Shown here: in pieces, positions 1-5,705 of the stretch
Layout of the letters: each line of letters starts with the position of its first letter
How positions within the stretch are numbered: position 1 is the stretch's first letter
Assembly: GCA_947589205.1 (NCBI GenBank)
Contig: CANQCJ010000052.1
Span: 1-11,757, forward strand
Direction: 5' to 3'
Length of the DNA: 11,757 nt
Origin: an uncultured Ruminococcus sp.
GTDB lineage: Bacteria > Bacillota > Clostridia > Oscillospirales > Ruminococcaceae
The notes under the pieces: model-generated
What the model saw: the letters and a program-made list of their open reading frames with translations, nothing else
What the model was told of the DNA's origin: nothing
Database searches by the model: none
Translations under genes and position numbers: made by a program

Positions 1-403
1 AGGGATAGTATATCGCGCCGTGGCTTCCGTGAAAGATAGAAAAGAACACCGCGTTTACCGACAGGTATTCCGCGACCGCGTAAAAAAGCATTATGAAAAA
101 CACCTGTAATTTAACGATGAGCGACCCTCGCACCAGCATGATATACGCCGCGAGCATCAATATCATAGCTCCCAGCATGAAGGAATTTGATATAACGCTG
201 TACTGCGGAAATTTTTCCATGTCTCTGAAGCTGACCGCCGCCGAAAATGCCGCGGCGATTATTATTGCAGTAACGCTTATACAGGCAAGTATGTTTCTTC
301 GTCTGAAACGGTAATCCTCCTTCGGAAACGGCATAAAGATCATTACAGCGCAGGGAAGCAGCTGTATCAAAAAGCCCAGAAAATTATATATAAAGATCGT
401 CAT
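1..403 (-). CDS. Membrane sensor protein, probable histidine kinase N-terminus (partial)
   Basis: Reading leftward from an ATG at 403, the frame stays open to the window edge and encodes about 134 residues. They are mostly hydrophobic, with membrane segments near residues 4-25, 38-57, 72-92 and 97-118, separated by short basic loops (for example FRFRRRN-like near residue 33). The gene starts 6 bases after the stop of the LytTR response regulator, and a GAGGG ribosome site lies in the last codons of that regulator, so the two are co-transcribed and probably translationally coupled. A polytopic N-terminus directly behind a LytTR regulator is the usual arrangement of AgrC-like GHKL sensor kinases. 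The kinase domain itself lies outside the window, so the kinase call rests on context only; another integral membrane protein is possible. Confidence 0.6.
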   Translation of the reverse strand, partial: MTIFIYNFLGFLIQLLPCAVMIFMPFPKEDYRFRRRNILACISVTAIIIAAAFSAAVSFRDMEKFPQYSVISNSFMLGAMILMLAAYIMLVRGSLIVKLQVFFIMLFYAVAEYLSVNAVFFSIFHGSHGAIYYP

Positions 404-409
404 TGATGC

Positions 410-1138
410 TTACCCTCGCTTTTTTGTCAGTTTTTGATTGGAAAGCCGATCGAAAACATAATCGTCATACGCCGCTCTTATAGCCGCCTTCTGTCTTACC
501 GCCAGAGGCAGATGTATTTCGTTCTTCAAAATGCACACGTCCGTACCCATATTGACTATATGCGCCATATTTACGACTATCCCTCTGTTTATCCTTAAAA
601 AATCCGCGTTCATCTTTTTTTCCAGTTCGTTAAGCGGCATCCATACCTTTAAGCGTCTGCCGTCTGTCAGCAGGACGTTTACCGCGTGATTTTCATTTTC
701 AAGCAGCATTATCTGATCGAGAAAGACCGTATGCCGCTGAGAACCGATAGTAAGCACGATGCTTTCGCGGCGTTCACGGCGGGTCTCGAAAAATCTGTTG
801 AACACCTCGACGACGCCCTCGGTCGTCACCGGCTTGATAAGATAGTGAAGCGCGTGAACGGAAAACGCCTCAACGGCGAAATCCCTGCTTACCGTAACAA
901 ACACTATACAGGTATCGGCGCAGATGGAATGCAGCTCTTTTGCTATGTCGATGCCGTTTTCATTCGGCATAAAAATGTCTAAAAATACCACGTCAAACGA
1001 AGGAGTTTTTCTTGCCGCTTCAAGCAGCGCGTTTCCGTCTTTGAATTTCTCTGCGTTTTTTTCAGAGTCCCAGCCGAGCAAAGCTCTTTCGGTCTGCTCC
1101 TGCTCCCTGAGATCGTCGTCGCATATCGCGATACGCAT
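410..1138 (-). CDS. LytTR-family response regulator (AgrA/LytR type)
   Basis: Two-component response regulator of 242 residues that would bind DNA through a C-terminal LytTR domain. The receiver domain covers about residues 1-118: acidic pocket CDDD (7-9), phospho-acceptor Asp54 in FLDIFMP, the conserved Thr82 and Lys102 in LIKP. The LytTR domain covers about 125-225, including the typical stretches NHAVNVLLTDG and FLRINRGIVVN. I start it at 1138 and not at the upstream in-frame ATGs (1144, 1153), because GGAGG at 1146-1150 sits 7 bases before 1138 and the upstream ATGs overlap or precede it. The partner sensor follows 6 bases downstream. It is transcribed from a strong leftward promoter (1235-1263), divergent from trpB. 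Its targets cannot be told from this window. Confidence 0.93.
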   Translation of the reverse strand: MRIAICDDDLREQEQTERALLGWDSEKNAEKFKDGNALLEAARKTPSFDVVFLDIFMPNENGIDIAKELHSICADTCIVFVTVSRDFAVEAFSVHALHYLIKPVTTEGVVEVFNRFFETRRERRESIVLTIGSQRHTVFLDQIMLLENENHAVNVLLTDGRRLKVWMPLNELEKKMNADFLRINRGIVVNMAHIVNMGTDVCILKNEIHLPLAVRQKAAIRAAYDDYVFDRLSNQKLTKKRG

Positions 1139-1234
1139 ATCCATTCCTCCCAAGAATCGGTTTAAAATCTATTTTTTAGTGAATAATAAGTAAGGCAAAG
1201 CTTCTAACTATCGATTTAGAACACTACCCAATTA

Positions 1235-1263
1235 ATTATACCACAAAATCAAAAAAATCTCAA
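1235..1263 (-). promoter_or_regulatory. Sigma-A promoter for the LytTR operon
   Basis: On the minus strand TTGAGA (1258-1263) and TATAAT (1235-1240) are separated by exactly 17 bases. Five of six and six of six positions match consensus. The leader to the regulator start at 1138 is about 90 bases. It lies about 100 bases from the divergent trpB promoter. Confidence 0.7.
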
Positions 1264-1343
1264 TAAAAAAATTTATGATTTTTAGGAAATTTAATCTGAC
1301 TTTTAGGCAATTAGAGTCTGAGCTTACAGAGATCAATTTTTTG

Positions 1344-1372
1344 TTGACAAAGGAAAATATTTGTGATATAAT
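1344..1372 (+). promoter_or_regulatory. Perfect-consensus sigma-A promoter for trpB
   Basis: TTGACA (1344-1349) and TATAAT (1367-1372) with a 17-base spacer, a full match to consensus. The transcript should begin near 1379. This rules out the in-frame ATG at 1378 as the start of trpB, and it leaves a leader of only about 38 bases, too short for a T-box or trp attenuator. Confidence 0.9.
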
Positions 1373-1416
1373 TTATAATGTCAGAAATTTTGATACGAAA
1401 GGAAGTCTTATTAAAA

Positions 1417-2778
1417 ATGGTACCTTACAAAACATACCTGAGCGAATCGGAAATGCCGACGCAGTGGTACAATATGCGTGCGGATATGAAAAACAAGCCC
1501 GCGCCGCTGCTCAACCCCGGTACGCTTCAGCCGATGACCGCGCAGGAGCTTTCCGGCGTTTTCTGCGAGGAGCTTGTAAAGCAGGAGCTTGACAACGATA
1601 CGCCGTATATTGATATCCCGAAGGAGATATGCGATTTTTACAGAATGTACCGTCCGTCCCCGCTGGTGCGCGCCTACTGCCTTGAAAAGGCTCTCGGAAC
1701 TCCCGCAAGGATCTACTATAAATTTGAGGGAAACAACACCTCCGGCAGCCACAAGCTCAACAGCGCGATAGCGCAGGCGTATTACGCCAAAAAGCAGGGA
1801 CTTAAAGGCGTTACCACCGAGACCGGAGCGGGTCAGTGGGGTACTGCGCTTTCGATGGCGTGCGCTTATCTCGGTCTTGACTGCAAGGTCTATATGGTAA
1901 AGGTTTCCTATGAGCAGAAGCCGTTCCGCCGCGAGGTAATGAGGACCTACGGCGCGTCCGTTACGCCTTCTCCGTCCGAGACCACCAACGTCGGCAGAAA
2001 AATACTTGCCGAGCACCCCGGCACGACCGGAAGCTTAGGCTGCGCCATTTCCGAAGCGGTTGAAGCCGCGACCTCGACAGAGGGCTACAGATACGTTCTC
2101 GGCTCGGTGCTCAATCAGGTAGTGCTCCACCAGTCGATAATCGGACTTGAATCGAAGCTCGCGTTTGACAAGATCGGCGAAAAGCCGGATATTATCATCG
2201 GCTGCGCCGGCGGCGGATCTAATCTCGGCGGACTTATCGCGCCGTTCATGGGTCAAAAGCTGCGCGGAGAAGCCGACTACAAAATAATCGCCGTAGAACC
2301 CGCCTCCTGCCCGAGCTTTACGCGCGGAAAATTCGCATATGATTTCTGCGACACGGGAATGGTTTGTCCTCTCGCTAAGATGTACACTCTCGGCAGCGGA
2401 TTTATCCCCTCTGCCAATCACGCGGGCGGATTGAGATACCACGGCATGAGCTCCATTCTTTCCCAGCTTTATCATGACGGACTTATGGAAGCGACCTCTG
2501 TCGAGCAGACGAGCGTATTTGAAGCGGCGACGCAGTTCGCGCGCGTCGAGGGCATACTTCCCGCGCCGGAAAGCAGCCACGCTATCAAGGTCGCGATAGA
2601 CGAAGCGTTAAAGTGCAAGGAGACAGGCGAGGAAAAGACGATATTCTTCGGTCTGACCGGAACGGGTTATTTCGATATGGTAGCTTATCAGAAATTCAAC
2701 GACGGCGAAATGAGCGATTATATCCCGACGGACGACGATCTCGCAGTCGGACTTTCAAAGCTCCCCAAGGTCGAATAA
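1417..2778 (+). CDS. trpB: Tryptophan synthase beta chain-like PLP enzyme, TrpB2 type
   Basis: PLP-dependent beta-replacement enzyme of 453 residues, joining indole and L-serine to tryptophan in the known members of this family. The N-terminal extension of roughly 80 residues before the RPSPL motif (80-83) is typical of the longer TrpB2 branch, as opposed to the roughly 400-residue TrpB1. Visible motifs: PLP Lys113 in GSHKLN, substrate loop ETGAGQWG (135-142), PLP-phosphate loop GGGSN (265-269). The start at 1417 is chosen because the ATG at 1378 coincides with the predicted transcription start; AAAGGAAG lies at 1398-1405, with a longer than usual spacing of 11. No trpA, trpC or other trp gene is nearby, so it is a solitary TrpB2, probably salvaging free indole or working with a distant TrpA. 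That role is inference. TrpB-like enzymes with other nucleophiles exist. Confidence 0.9.
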   Translation: MVPYKTYLSESEMPTQWYNMRADMKNKPAPLLNPGTLQPMTAQELSGVFCEELVKQELDNDTPYIDIPKEICDFYRMYRPSPLVRAYCLEKALGTPARIYYKFEGNNTSGSHKLNSAIAQAYYAKKQGLKGVTTETGAGQWGTALSMACAYLGLDCKVYMVKVSYEQKPFRREVMRTYGASVTPSPSETTNVGRKILAEHPGTTGSLGCAISEAVEAATSTEGYRYVLGSVLNQVVLHQSIIGLESKLAFDKIGEKPDIIIGCAGGGSNLGGLIAPFMGQKLRGEADYKIIAVEPASCPSFTRGKFAYDFCDTGMVCPLAKMYTLGSGFIPSANHAGGLRYHGMSSILSQLYHDGLMEATSVEQTSVFEAATQFARVEGILPAPESSHAIKVAIDEALKCKETGEEKTIFFGLTGTGYFDMVAYQKFNDGEMSDYIPTDDDLAVGLSKLPKVE

Positions 2779-2823
2779 TATTTTTTCGGAAAAATTTTTC
2801 GGGTAAACAAGAGGTGAGGATCT

Positions 2824-3606
2824 ATGGCTAAGGTTTGCCGTTCCTGCGGCAAGGAATACAAAGGAGAATACTGCGAACACTGCGGCTACGGCGACCCGAA
2901 CCTGAAAACCAAAGCCGCCGAAAAATACAAAAAAAGCACCACGCCGGTGCGCTTCATGACGCCCGAACAGCGTGCGGAATATTACGCGCAGCAGAAAAAG
3001 GACTACCGCGAACGAGCAGAGGGCAAAAAAAAGCGCGATCCCAAGCAGGTGCGTCTGCTCATCGCGGTATCCGTCGGCGTGCTGGCGCTTATTTTCGGAA
3101 CGCTTTTCGGCTCGGGTGTACTCGGCTTCAACGAAAAAGCCGATGATGTTGTACACAAATACCTGACCGCCATTAACGAGCGCGATTTTGACGCTTACGC
3201 CTCATGCTTTCCCAAGGAAATGAAAAGGGACATCGAGCAGGACCTTGCCGCGACCGAGCTGAGCGAGGAAGAGTACATGGAGGAATTCAACTCGGTCTTT
3301 GCCGAGGAATACGGCGATGATTTCAAGATCGAGTACAAGATCCTGCGCGATGAAACGCTTGAAGGCTTCAGCCTTGACGTCTACCGCGAAAGCTACGGCG
3401 TCACCCCCAACGTTTCCGAAGCTTGTCTTGTCATAACCGATGTGACGTTCAACGGCTCTGCCGGCAAAGAGACCTACCGCATGGATTTTTATCTCGGCAA
3501 GGTAGGCAGGCACTGGAGGGTCTTTAATTTGCAGTACGAAGCGGGCATTGTGACCCCCGACATGGAGATCGAATCTGACAGCTCCGCCGAACAGGGCGAG
3601 GCTTGA
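2824..3606 (+). CDS. Zinc-ribbon single-pass membrane protein of unknown function
   Basis: A 260-residue protein with three parts. Residues 5-20 form a zinc ribbon (Cys5, Cys8, Cys17, Cys20). Residues 21-76 are highly charged and Lys/Arg rich. One membrane helix lies at about 77-101. The remaining 160 residues, probably outside the cell, begin with ADDVVHKYLTAINERDFDAY, which resembles the first helix of NTF2/DUF4878-like domains, and end in a Ser/Asp/Glu-rich tail. The layout is seen in many Firmicute proteins that place a cytoplasmic zinc ribbon and an extracytoplasmic NTF2-like fold on either side of one helix. No enzyme motif is visible. A strong ribosome site, GAGGTGAGG at 2811-2819, precedes the ATG. 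It starts 45 bases after trpB with no clear terminator or promoter between, so it may be read from the trpB promoter. Confidence 0.75.
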   Translation: MAKVCRSCGKEYKGEYCEHCGYGDPNLKTKAAEKYKKSTTPVRFMTPEQRAEYYAQQKKDYRERAEGKKKRDPKQVRLLIAVSVGVLALIFGTLFGSGVLGFNEKADDVVHKYLTAINERDFDAYASCFPKEMKRDIEQDLAATELSEEEYMEEFNSVFAEEYGDDFKIEYKILRDETLEGFSLDVYRESYGVTPNVSEACLVITDVTFNGSAGKETYRMDFYLGKVGRHWRVFNLQYEAGIVTPDMEIESDSSAEQGEA

Positions 3607-3640
3607 AATAAAAAATTCATAAATCATTTAATTTTTATAC

Positions 3641-3669
3641 TTTAAATCCGCTTCTTAATATGGTATAAT
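3641..3669 (+). promoter_or_regulatory. Promoter for tRNA-fMet
   Basis: TTTAAA (3641-3646) and a perfect TATAAT (3664-3669), 17 bases apart, about 65 bases before the tRNA. The -35 box matches four of six positions. No clear rho-independent hairpin closes the preceding gene in 3607-3640. Confidence 0.6.
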
Positions 3670-3734
3670 AATTAAGCATTCATCTGATGGGCGCATTGCT
3701 AAGGTTTTCCCCCTCTCTTGCGCTCATCTCCCAT

Positions 3735-3810
<76 letters not shown>

Positions 3811-3813
3811 TTG

Positions 3814-3857
3814 AAAAAACCGTGTATTCATTTGTTTGAGTACACGGTTTTTTGTTT
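3814..3857 (+). terminator. Rho-independent terminator of tRNA-fMet
   Basis: AAAAAACCGTGTA (3814-3826) pairs fully with TACACGGTTTTTT (3841-3853). The stem extends by four more pairs (one G-U) to a loop at 3831-3836, and a T-rich tail follows. The A-run on the other side makes it potentially bidirectional. Confidence 0.92.
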
Positions 3858-3947
3858 TTGGGGAATTTGTCTGAGCTTCTCGGCTTATTCGGACAGCGTT
3901 TTCTGCTCGGGTTAATATTTCTCTGTGCGTTTCATCTTCTTTTTCTT

Positions 3948-3978
3948 TTGTCAGAAAACCGACCCTTTCGGGTATAAT
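3948..3978 (+). promoter_or_regulatory. Probable promoter of the recombinase gene
   Basis: TATAAT at 3973-3978 is a full -10 match. The best -35 candidate is TTGTCA at 3948-3953, which gives a 19-base spacer, longer than ideal. It lies about 30 bases before the start codon. The gene therefore seems to keep its own modest promoter. Confidence 0.5.
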
Positions 3979-4520
3979 AGATAGAGAATTATCCGGAGGT
4001 GAAAACGCATGGAAAGGATCATTACAGAAAAAACGATTAAAGATTTTCGGGCGCACCTTAAAAGCGGGGAAAAAAGCCGGAACACCGTTGAGAAATATCT
4101 GCGTGATGTTCGGGCATTTGCCGCTGTGCAGAACGGCGAGACGGTGACGAAGGAAGCCGTGATCGCTTACAAACAGCGTTTGATCGAGAGCGGTTACGCC
4201 ATTCGCAGCGTCAATTCCGTGTTGGCAAGCCTGAACAGCCTGTTTTCGTTTTTGGGCTGGCAGGACTGCGGGGTGAAAGCCTTGAGGGTGCAGCGGCAGG
4301 TCTTTTGTTCGGAAGAAAAAGAGCTGACCAAAGCCGAGTACAAACGCCTTTGCCGGGCGGCGCAGAGCAGACACAGCGAACGGTTGTACCTTATATTGCA
4401 GACTATCTGTGGCACGGGTATACGGGTGAGCGAGCTGTCGTTTATCACGGCCGAAGCCGTTAAAAGCGGCGAAGCGGTCGTGTCGCTAAAGGGAAAGACG
4501 CGGACGGTCTTTCTCGTTAA

Positions 4521-4600
4521 GCCGCTGCAAAAAAAGATCCGCCGCAGCAAAAAAGATTTGCCGCCGCAAAAAAAGATTTGCGGCAACAAAAAAACCGCCC
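4521..4600 (+). repeat. 20-bp tandem repeat, about four units
   Basis: Three clear units and one diverged unit, exactly 20 bases each: GCCGCTGCAAAAAAAGATCC (4521), GCCGCAGCAAAAAAGATTTG (4541), CCGCCGCAAAAAAAGATTTG (4561), CGGCAACAAAAAAACCGCCC (4581). The pattern is a GC-rich head followed by an A-tract every 20 bases, about two helical turns, and it ends exactly where the left recombination site starts (4611). Units 3 and 4 also form an 8-bp hairpin (GCCGCAAA 4563-4570 with TTTGCGGC 4577-4584). 20 is not a multiple of 3, so the repeat is not a protein repeat. Confidence 0.85.
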
Positions 4601-4610
4601 GAAACGGCGG
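4588..4610 (-). terminator. Leftward rho-independent terminator next to the left switch site
   Basis: Read on the minus strand, CCGCC (complement of 4606-4610) pairs with GGCGG (complement of 4595-4599) and is followed by seven T (complement of 4588-4594). It lies directly outside the left inverted site, where it would stop transcription leaving the segment from the leftward promoter at 4681-4709. Confidence 0.7.
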
Positions 4611-4638
4611 CTGCAACATAAACAGTATTATGTTGTAA
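4611..4638 (+). repeat. Left dif-like recombination site (inverted repeat arm)
   Basis: Arm CTGCAACATAA (4611-4621), core ACAGTA (4622-4627), arm TTATGTTGTAA (4628-4638). The two arms are imperfect inverted copies of each other around a 6-bp asymmetric core. This is the layout of a XerC/XerD core site such as dif (11-6-11, with CATAA on the left and TTATGT on the right of the core). The inverted partner lies at 4874-4901; from 4612 to 4639 the two agree in 27 of 28 bases. The recombinase stop codon TAA is its last three bases. Confidence 0.85.
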
Positions 4639-4680
4639 ACGTATGAGAGCTAAACACTCGCTAACGCTTTACATATACAA

Positions 4681-4709
4681 ATTATAGCACATATCCTTTC
4701 GTTTTTCAA
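4681..4709 (-). promoter_or_regulatory. Switch promoter, pointing left (away from the operon)
   Basis: On the minus strand TTGAAA (4704-4709) and TATAAT (4681-4686) are separated by exactly 17 bases. The -10 is perfect and the -35 matches five of six. I find no comparable promoter on the plus strand between the recombinase and the signal peptidase gene. Confidence 0.8.
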
Positions 4710-4769
4710 TAGTTTTCCGAAGAAAATTATGAATTTTTTGTAAATTGTTATAAAAAAGCGCAGCACAAA

Positions 4770-4803
4770 AAGCCTTTTCAAAGTATAAAAAATGAAAAGG
4801 CTT
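4770..4803 (-). terminator. Hairpin inside the switch, leftward terminator
   Basis: AAGCCTTTTCA (4770-4780) pairs over all 11 bases with TGAAAAGGCTT (4793-4803). On the minus strand the stem is followed by TTTTTG. On the plus strand no T-run follows. It would block leftward read-through now, and rightward read-through from the recombinase gene if the segment is flipped. Confidence 0.6.
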
Positions 4804-4829
4804 GGTTCTCTTCGCTCATTTTTATATTT

Positions 4830-4861
4830 CTGCCGTACCCCGTTCGGTCGGCAGCTTTTTT
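4830..4861 (+). terminator. Rightward terminator before the operon
   Basis: CTGCCG (4830-4835) pairs with CGGCAG (4849-4854), with three further pairs (ACC/GGT) inside after a one-base bulge, followed by CTTTTTT. It lies between the recombinase and the first operon gene, so in this orientation recombinase transcripts should not reach the operon. Confidence 0.75.
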
Positions 4862-4873
4862 ATTGTTCGGTAT

Positions 4874-4901
4874 TTACAACATAATACTGTTTATGTCGCA
4901 A
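4874..4901 (-). repeat. Right dif-like recombination site (inverted repeat arm)
   Basis: Read on the minus strand: arm TTGCGACATAA, core ACAGTA (complement of 4885-4890), arm TTATGTTGTAA. The core is identical to the left site and in opposite orientation, which is the geometry that gives inversion and not excision. Outer-arm differences between the two sites lie mainly in the two or three bases furthest from the core, plus one A/G change. Confidence 0.85.
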
Positions 4902-4941
4902 TTTGCGGCGAAGCGGGGAAGAAAGAAAGGGAGCTGTCCGC

Positions 4942-5637
4942 ATGGGAACGGAACGTATAACGAACGAAACAAATACCGGTTCGCAGCGCGGCACGCCTTC
5001 CCAAAGGCGAAAGCGGCGTTTTTTTACTGTGTTTAACTTCATAGGGATAATTCTCTGTATACTGTTTCTGCCCGGCTTTTTGATCTCAACAACGCTGCTG
5101 GTCAGCTCGTTTATGCACCCGGATATCCCGCCGAGCTGCTTTGGCTTTACGCCGCTGATGGTGGAGACCGGCAGTATGGCGCCTTTGTTCGACGAGGACG
5201 ATCCGGTGCTGATAAAAAACACTCCCGACGGCGCGGACTACTATCCCGGCGACGTTATCTGCTTTCACAGCGGCGATGTTTATGTTACCCACCGCATAAA
5301 CGAGATCGCTAAGGACGAGAACGGAAACGCCGTTTACACCACCAAGGGCGACGCAAACAATACTCCCGACAGAGAGACGGTGCGCGCGGAACAAATACTC
5401 GGCGTTTACAAAATACGTTTTGCCGGAATGGGCAAGGCGCTTTTATTTATTCAGACGCCTGTCGGCATGATAGTCTGCGTAATGCTGCCTATCTTTATTG
5501 TGATACTGCTTTTTACCGTTCCGCCCCGTATCGAACAGCGCAAAAAACGCAAGAAAAAACAGACCGTCCGCCGCGTTCCGCAGGAGCTTGCCGAAAAAGC
5601 GTCTCGAACGGCGGGCGAAATTAAATTCGGTCACTGA
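4942..5637 (+). CDS. SipW-like signal peptidase I (first of two)
   Basis: Membrane serine peptidase of the S26B (SipW, archaeal/ER-type) branch, which removes signal peptides from TasA-like exported proteins. 231 residues: a basic N-terminus, a membrane helix at about 31-57, catalytic Ser78 in ETGSM, His117 in YVTHRI replacing the Lys of bacterial LepB-type enzymes, the KGDANN motif (135-140), and a second helix at about 172-193 followed by a very basic tail. I start at the ATG at 4942 because AAAGGGAG (4926-4933) is 8 bases upstream; an in-frame TTG at 4903 would place the start against the recombination site with no ribosome site. It is the first gene of the operon, 40 bases after the right switch site, so it would carry the switch-derived leader when ON. 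Confidence 0.92.
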   Translation: MGTERITNETNTGSQRGTPSQRRKRRFFTVFNFIGIILCILFLPGFLISTTLLVSSFMHPDIPPSCFGFTPLMVETGSMAPLFDEDDPVLIKNTPDGADYYPGDVICFHSGDVYVTHRINEIAKDENGNAVYTTKGDANNTPDRETVRAEQILGVYKIRFAGMGKALLFIQTPVGMIVCVMLPIFIVILLFTVPPRIEQRKKRKKKQTVRRVPQELAEKASRTAGEIKFGH

Positions 5638-5639
5638 CT

Positions 5640-5657
5640 AAGCCGCTCAAACGGCTT
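5640..5657 (+). other. Intergenic hairpin between signal peptidase and TasA-like gene
   Basis: AAGCCG (5640-5645) pairs with CGGCTT (5652-5657) around the loop CTCAAA. No T-run follows, so it is not a terminator. It could mark an RNA processing or stability site that lets the fibre gene be expressed above the peptidase. Weak evidence. Confidence 0.35.
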
Positions 5658-5705
5658 GGGAAACGACATATATTAAAACAAAAAATACTTAGGAGGTTTA
5701 GACAA

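Larger units (their letters stand above)
4009..4638 (+). pseudogene. Tyrosine recombinase/integrase, C-terminally truncated
   Basis: The 209-residue product matches the N-terminal core-binding (SAM-like) domain of a solitary XerC/D-like recombinase (about residues 5-85, YLRDVRAFAA and SVNSVLASLNSLFSFLGW) and the beginning of the catalytic domain: box-I Arg139 in GTGIRVSEL and the Lys of the beta-hairpin in LKGK (161-163). Full members run to about 280-300 residues. The HxxR, second His/Trp and nucleophilic Tyr are all missing. Homology stops near residue 176, where the DNA becomes 20-bp tandem repeats encoding a Lys/Arg-rich tail, and the stop codon (4636-4638) lies inside the left recombination site. 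GGAGGTG at 3995-4001 is a strong ribosome site, so a DNA-binding fragment may still be made. It cannot catalyse strand exchange alone; it may be a relic, or an accessory or competitor at the adjacent sites. I see no frameshifted remainder of the catalytic domain downstream. Confidence 0.8.
4587..4675 (-). ncRNA. Possible short RNA from the switch promoter in the OFF orientation
   Basis: In the sequenced orientation, transcription from the leftward promoter should begin near 4674 and stop at the terminator at 4588-4610, giving an RNA of about 85-90 bases. It contains no ORF of note and is antisense to the last 50 or so bases of the recombinase reading frame. It may simply be the dead-end product of the OFF state. 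A function would be speculation. Confidence 0.3.
4611..4901. other. Candidate invertible promoter segment (phase-variation switch)
   Basis: A 291-bp segment bounded by inverted dif-like sites, lying between a tyrosine recombinase gene and a six-gene surface operon. It holds no gene. It contains one strong promoter pointing left (4681-4709), a leftward terminator hairpin (4770-4803) and a rightward terminator (4830-4861). As sequenced, the operon to the right has no visible promoter and is shielded by the rightward terminator (OFF). After inversion (position x maps to 9512 minus x), the promoter would fall at 4803-4831 facing right with a transcript start near 4838, and the hairpin at 4770-4803 would become a rightward terminator upstream of it. 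That inversion happens is inference from architecture; no second orientation is present in a single sequence. Confidence 0.72.

Noticed and set aside
1373..1416. T-box or attenuator leader before trpB
   Set aside because: The leader is too short to hold one and contains no stem or trp codons.
1378..1416. Upstream in-frame ATG at 1378 as the trpB start
   Set aside because: It coincides with the predicted transcription start of a perfect promoter and has no ribosome site.
1411..2580. Long minus-strand open frames opposite trpB
   Set aside because: They mirror the codon pattern of a clear enzyme gene, lack ribosome sites and give Arg/Ala-rich sequence without motifs.
2779..2823. AT-rich inverted sequence after trpB as a terminator
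   Set aside because: Only a short GAAAAATTTTTC palindrome is present with no GC-rich stem, so termination is not supported.
4521..4600. Short CRISPR-like array
   Set aside because: The units are directly adjacent without spacers and degenerate; it is a plain tandem repeat.
4611..4901. The inverted repeats as the ends of a MITE or small insertion element
   Set aside because: No target-site duplication is visible outside the arms, the arms have an internal 11-6-11 recombination-site structure, and the interior is organised as a promoter plus oriented terminators. A mobile origin in the past is not excluded.
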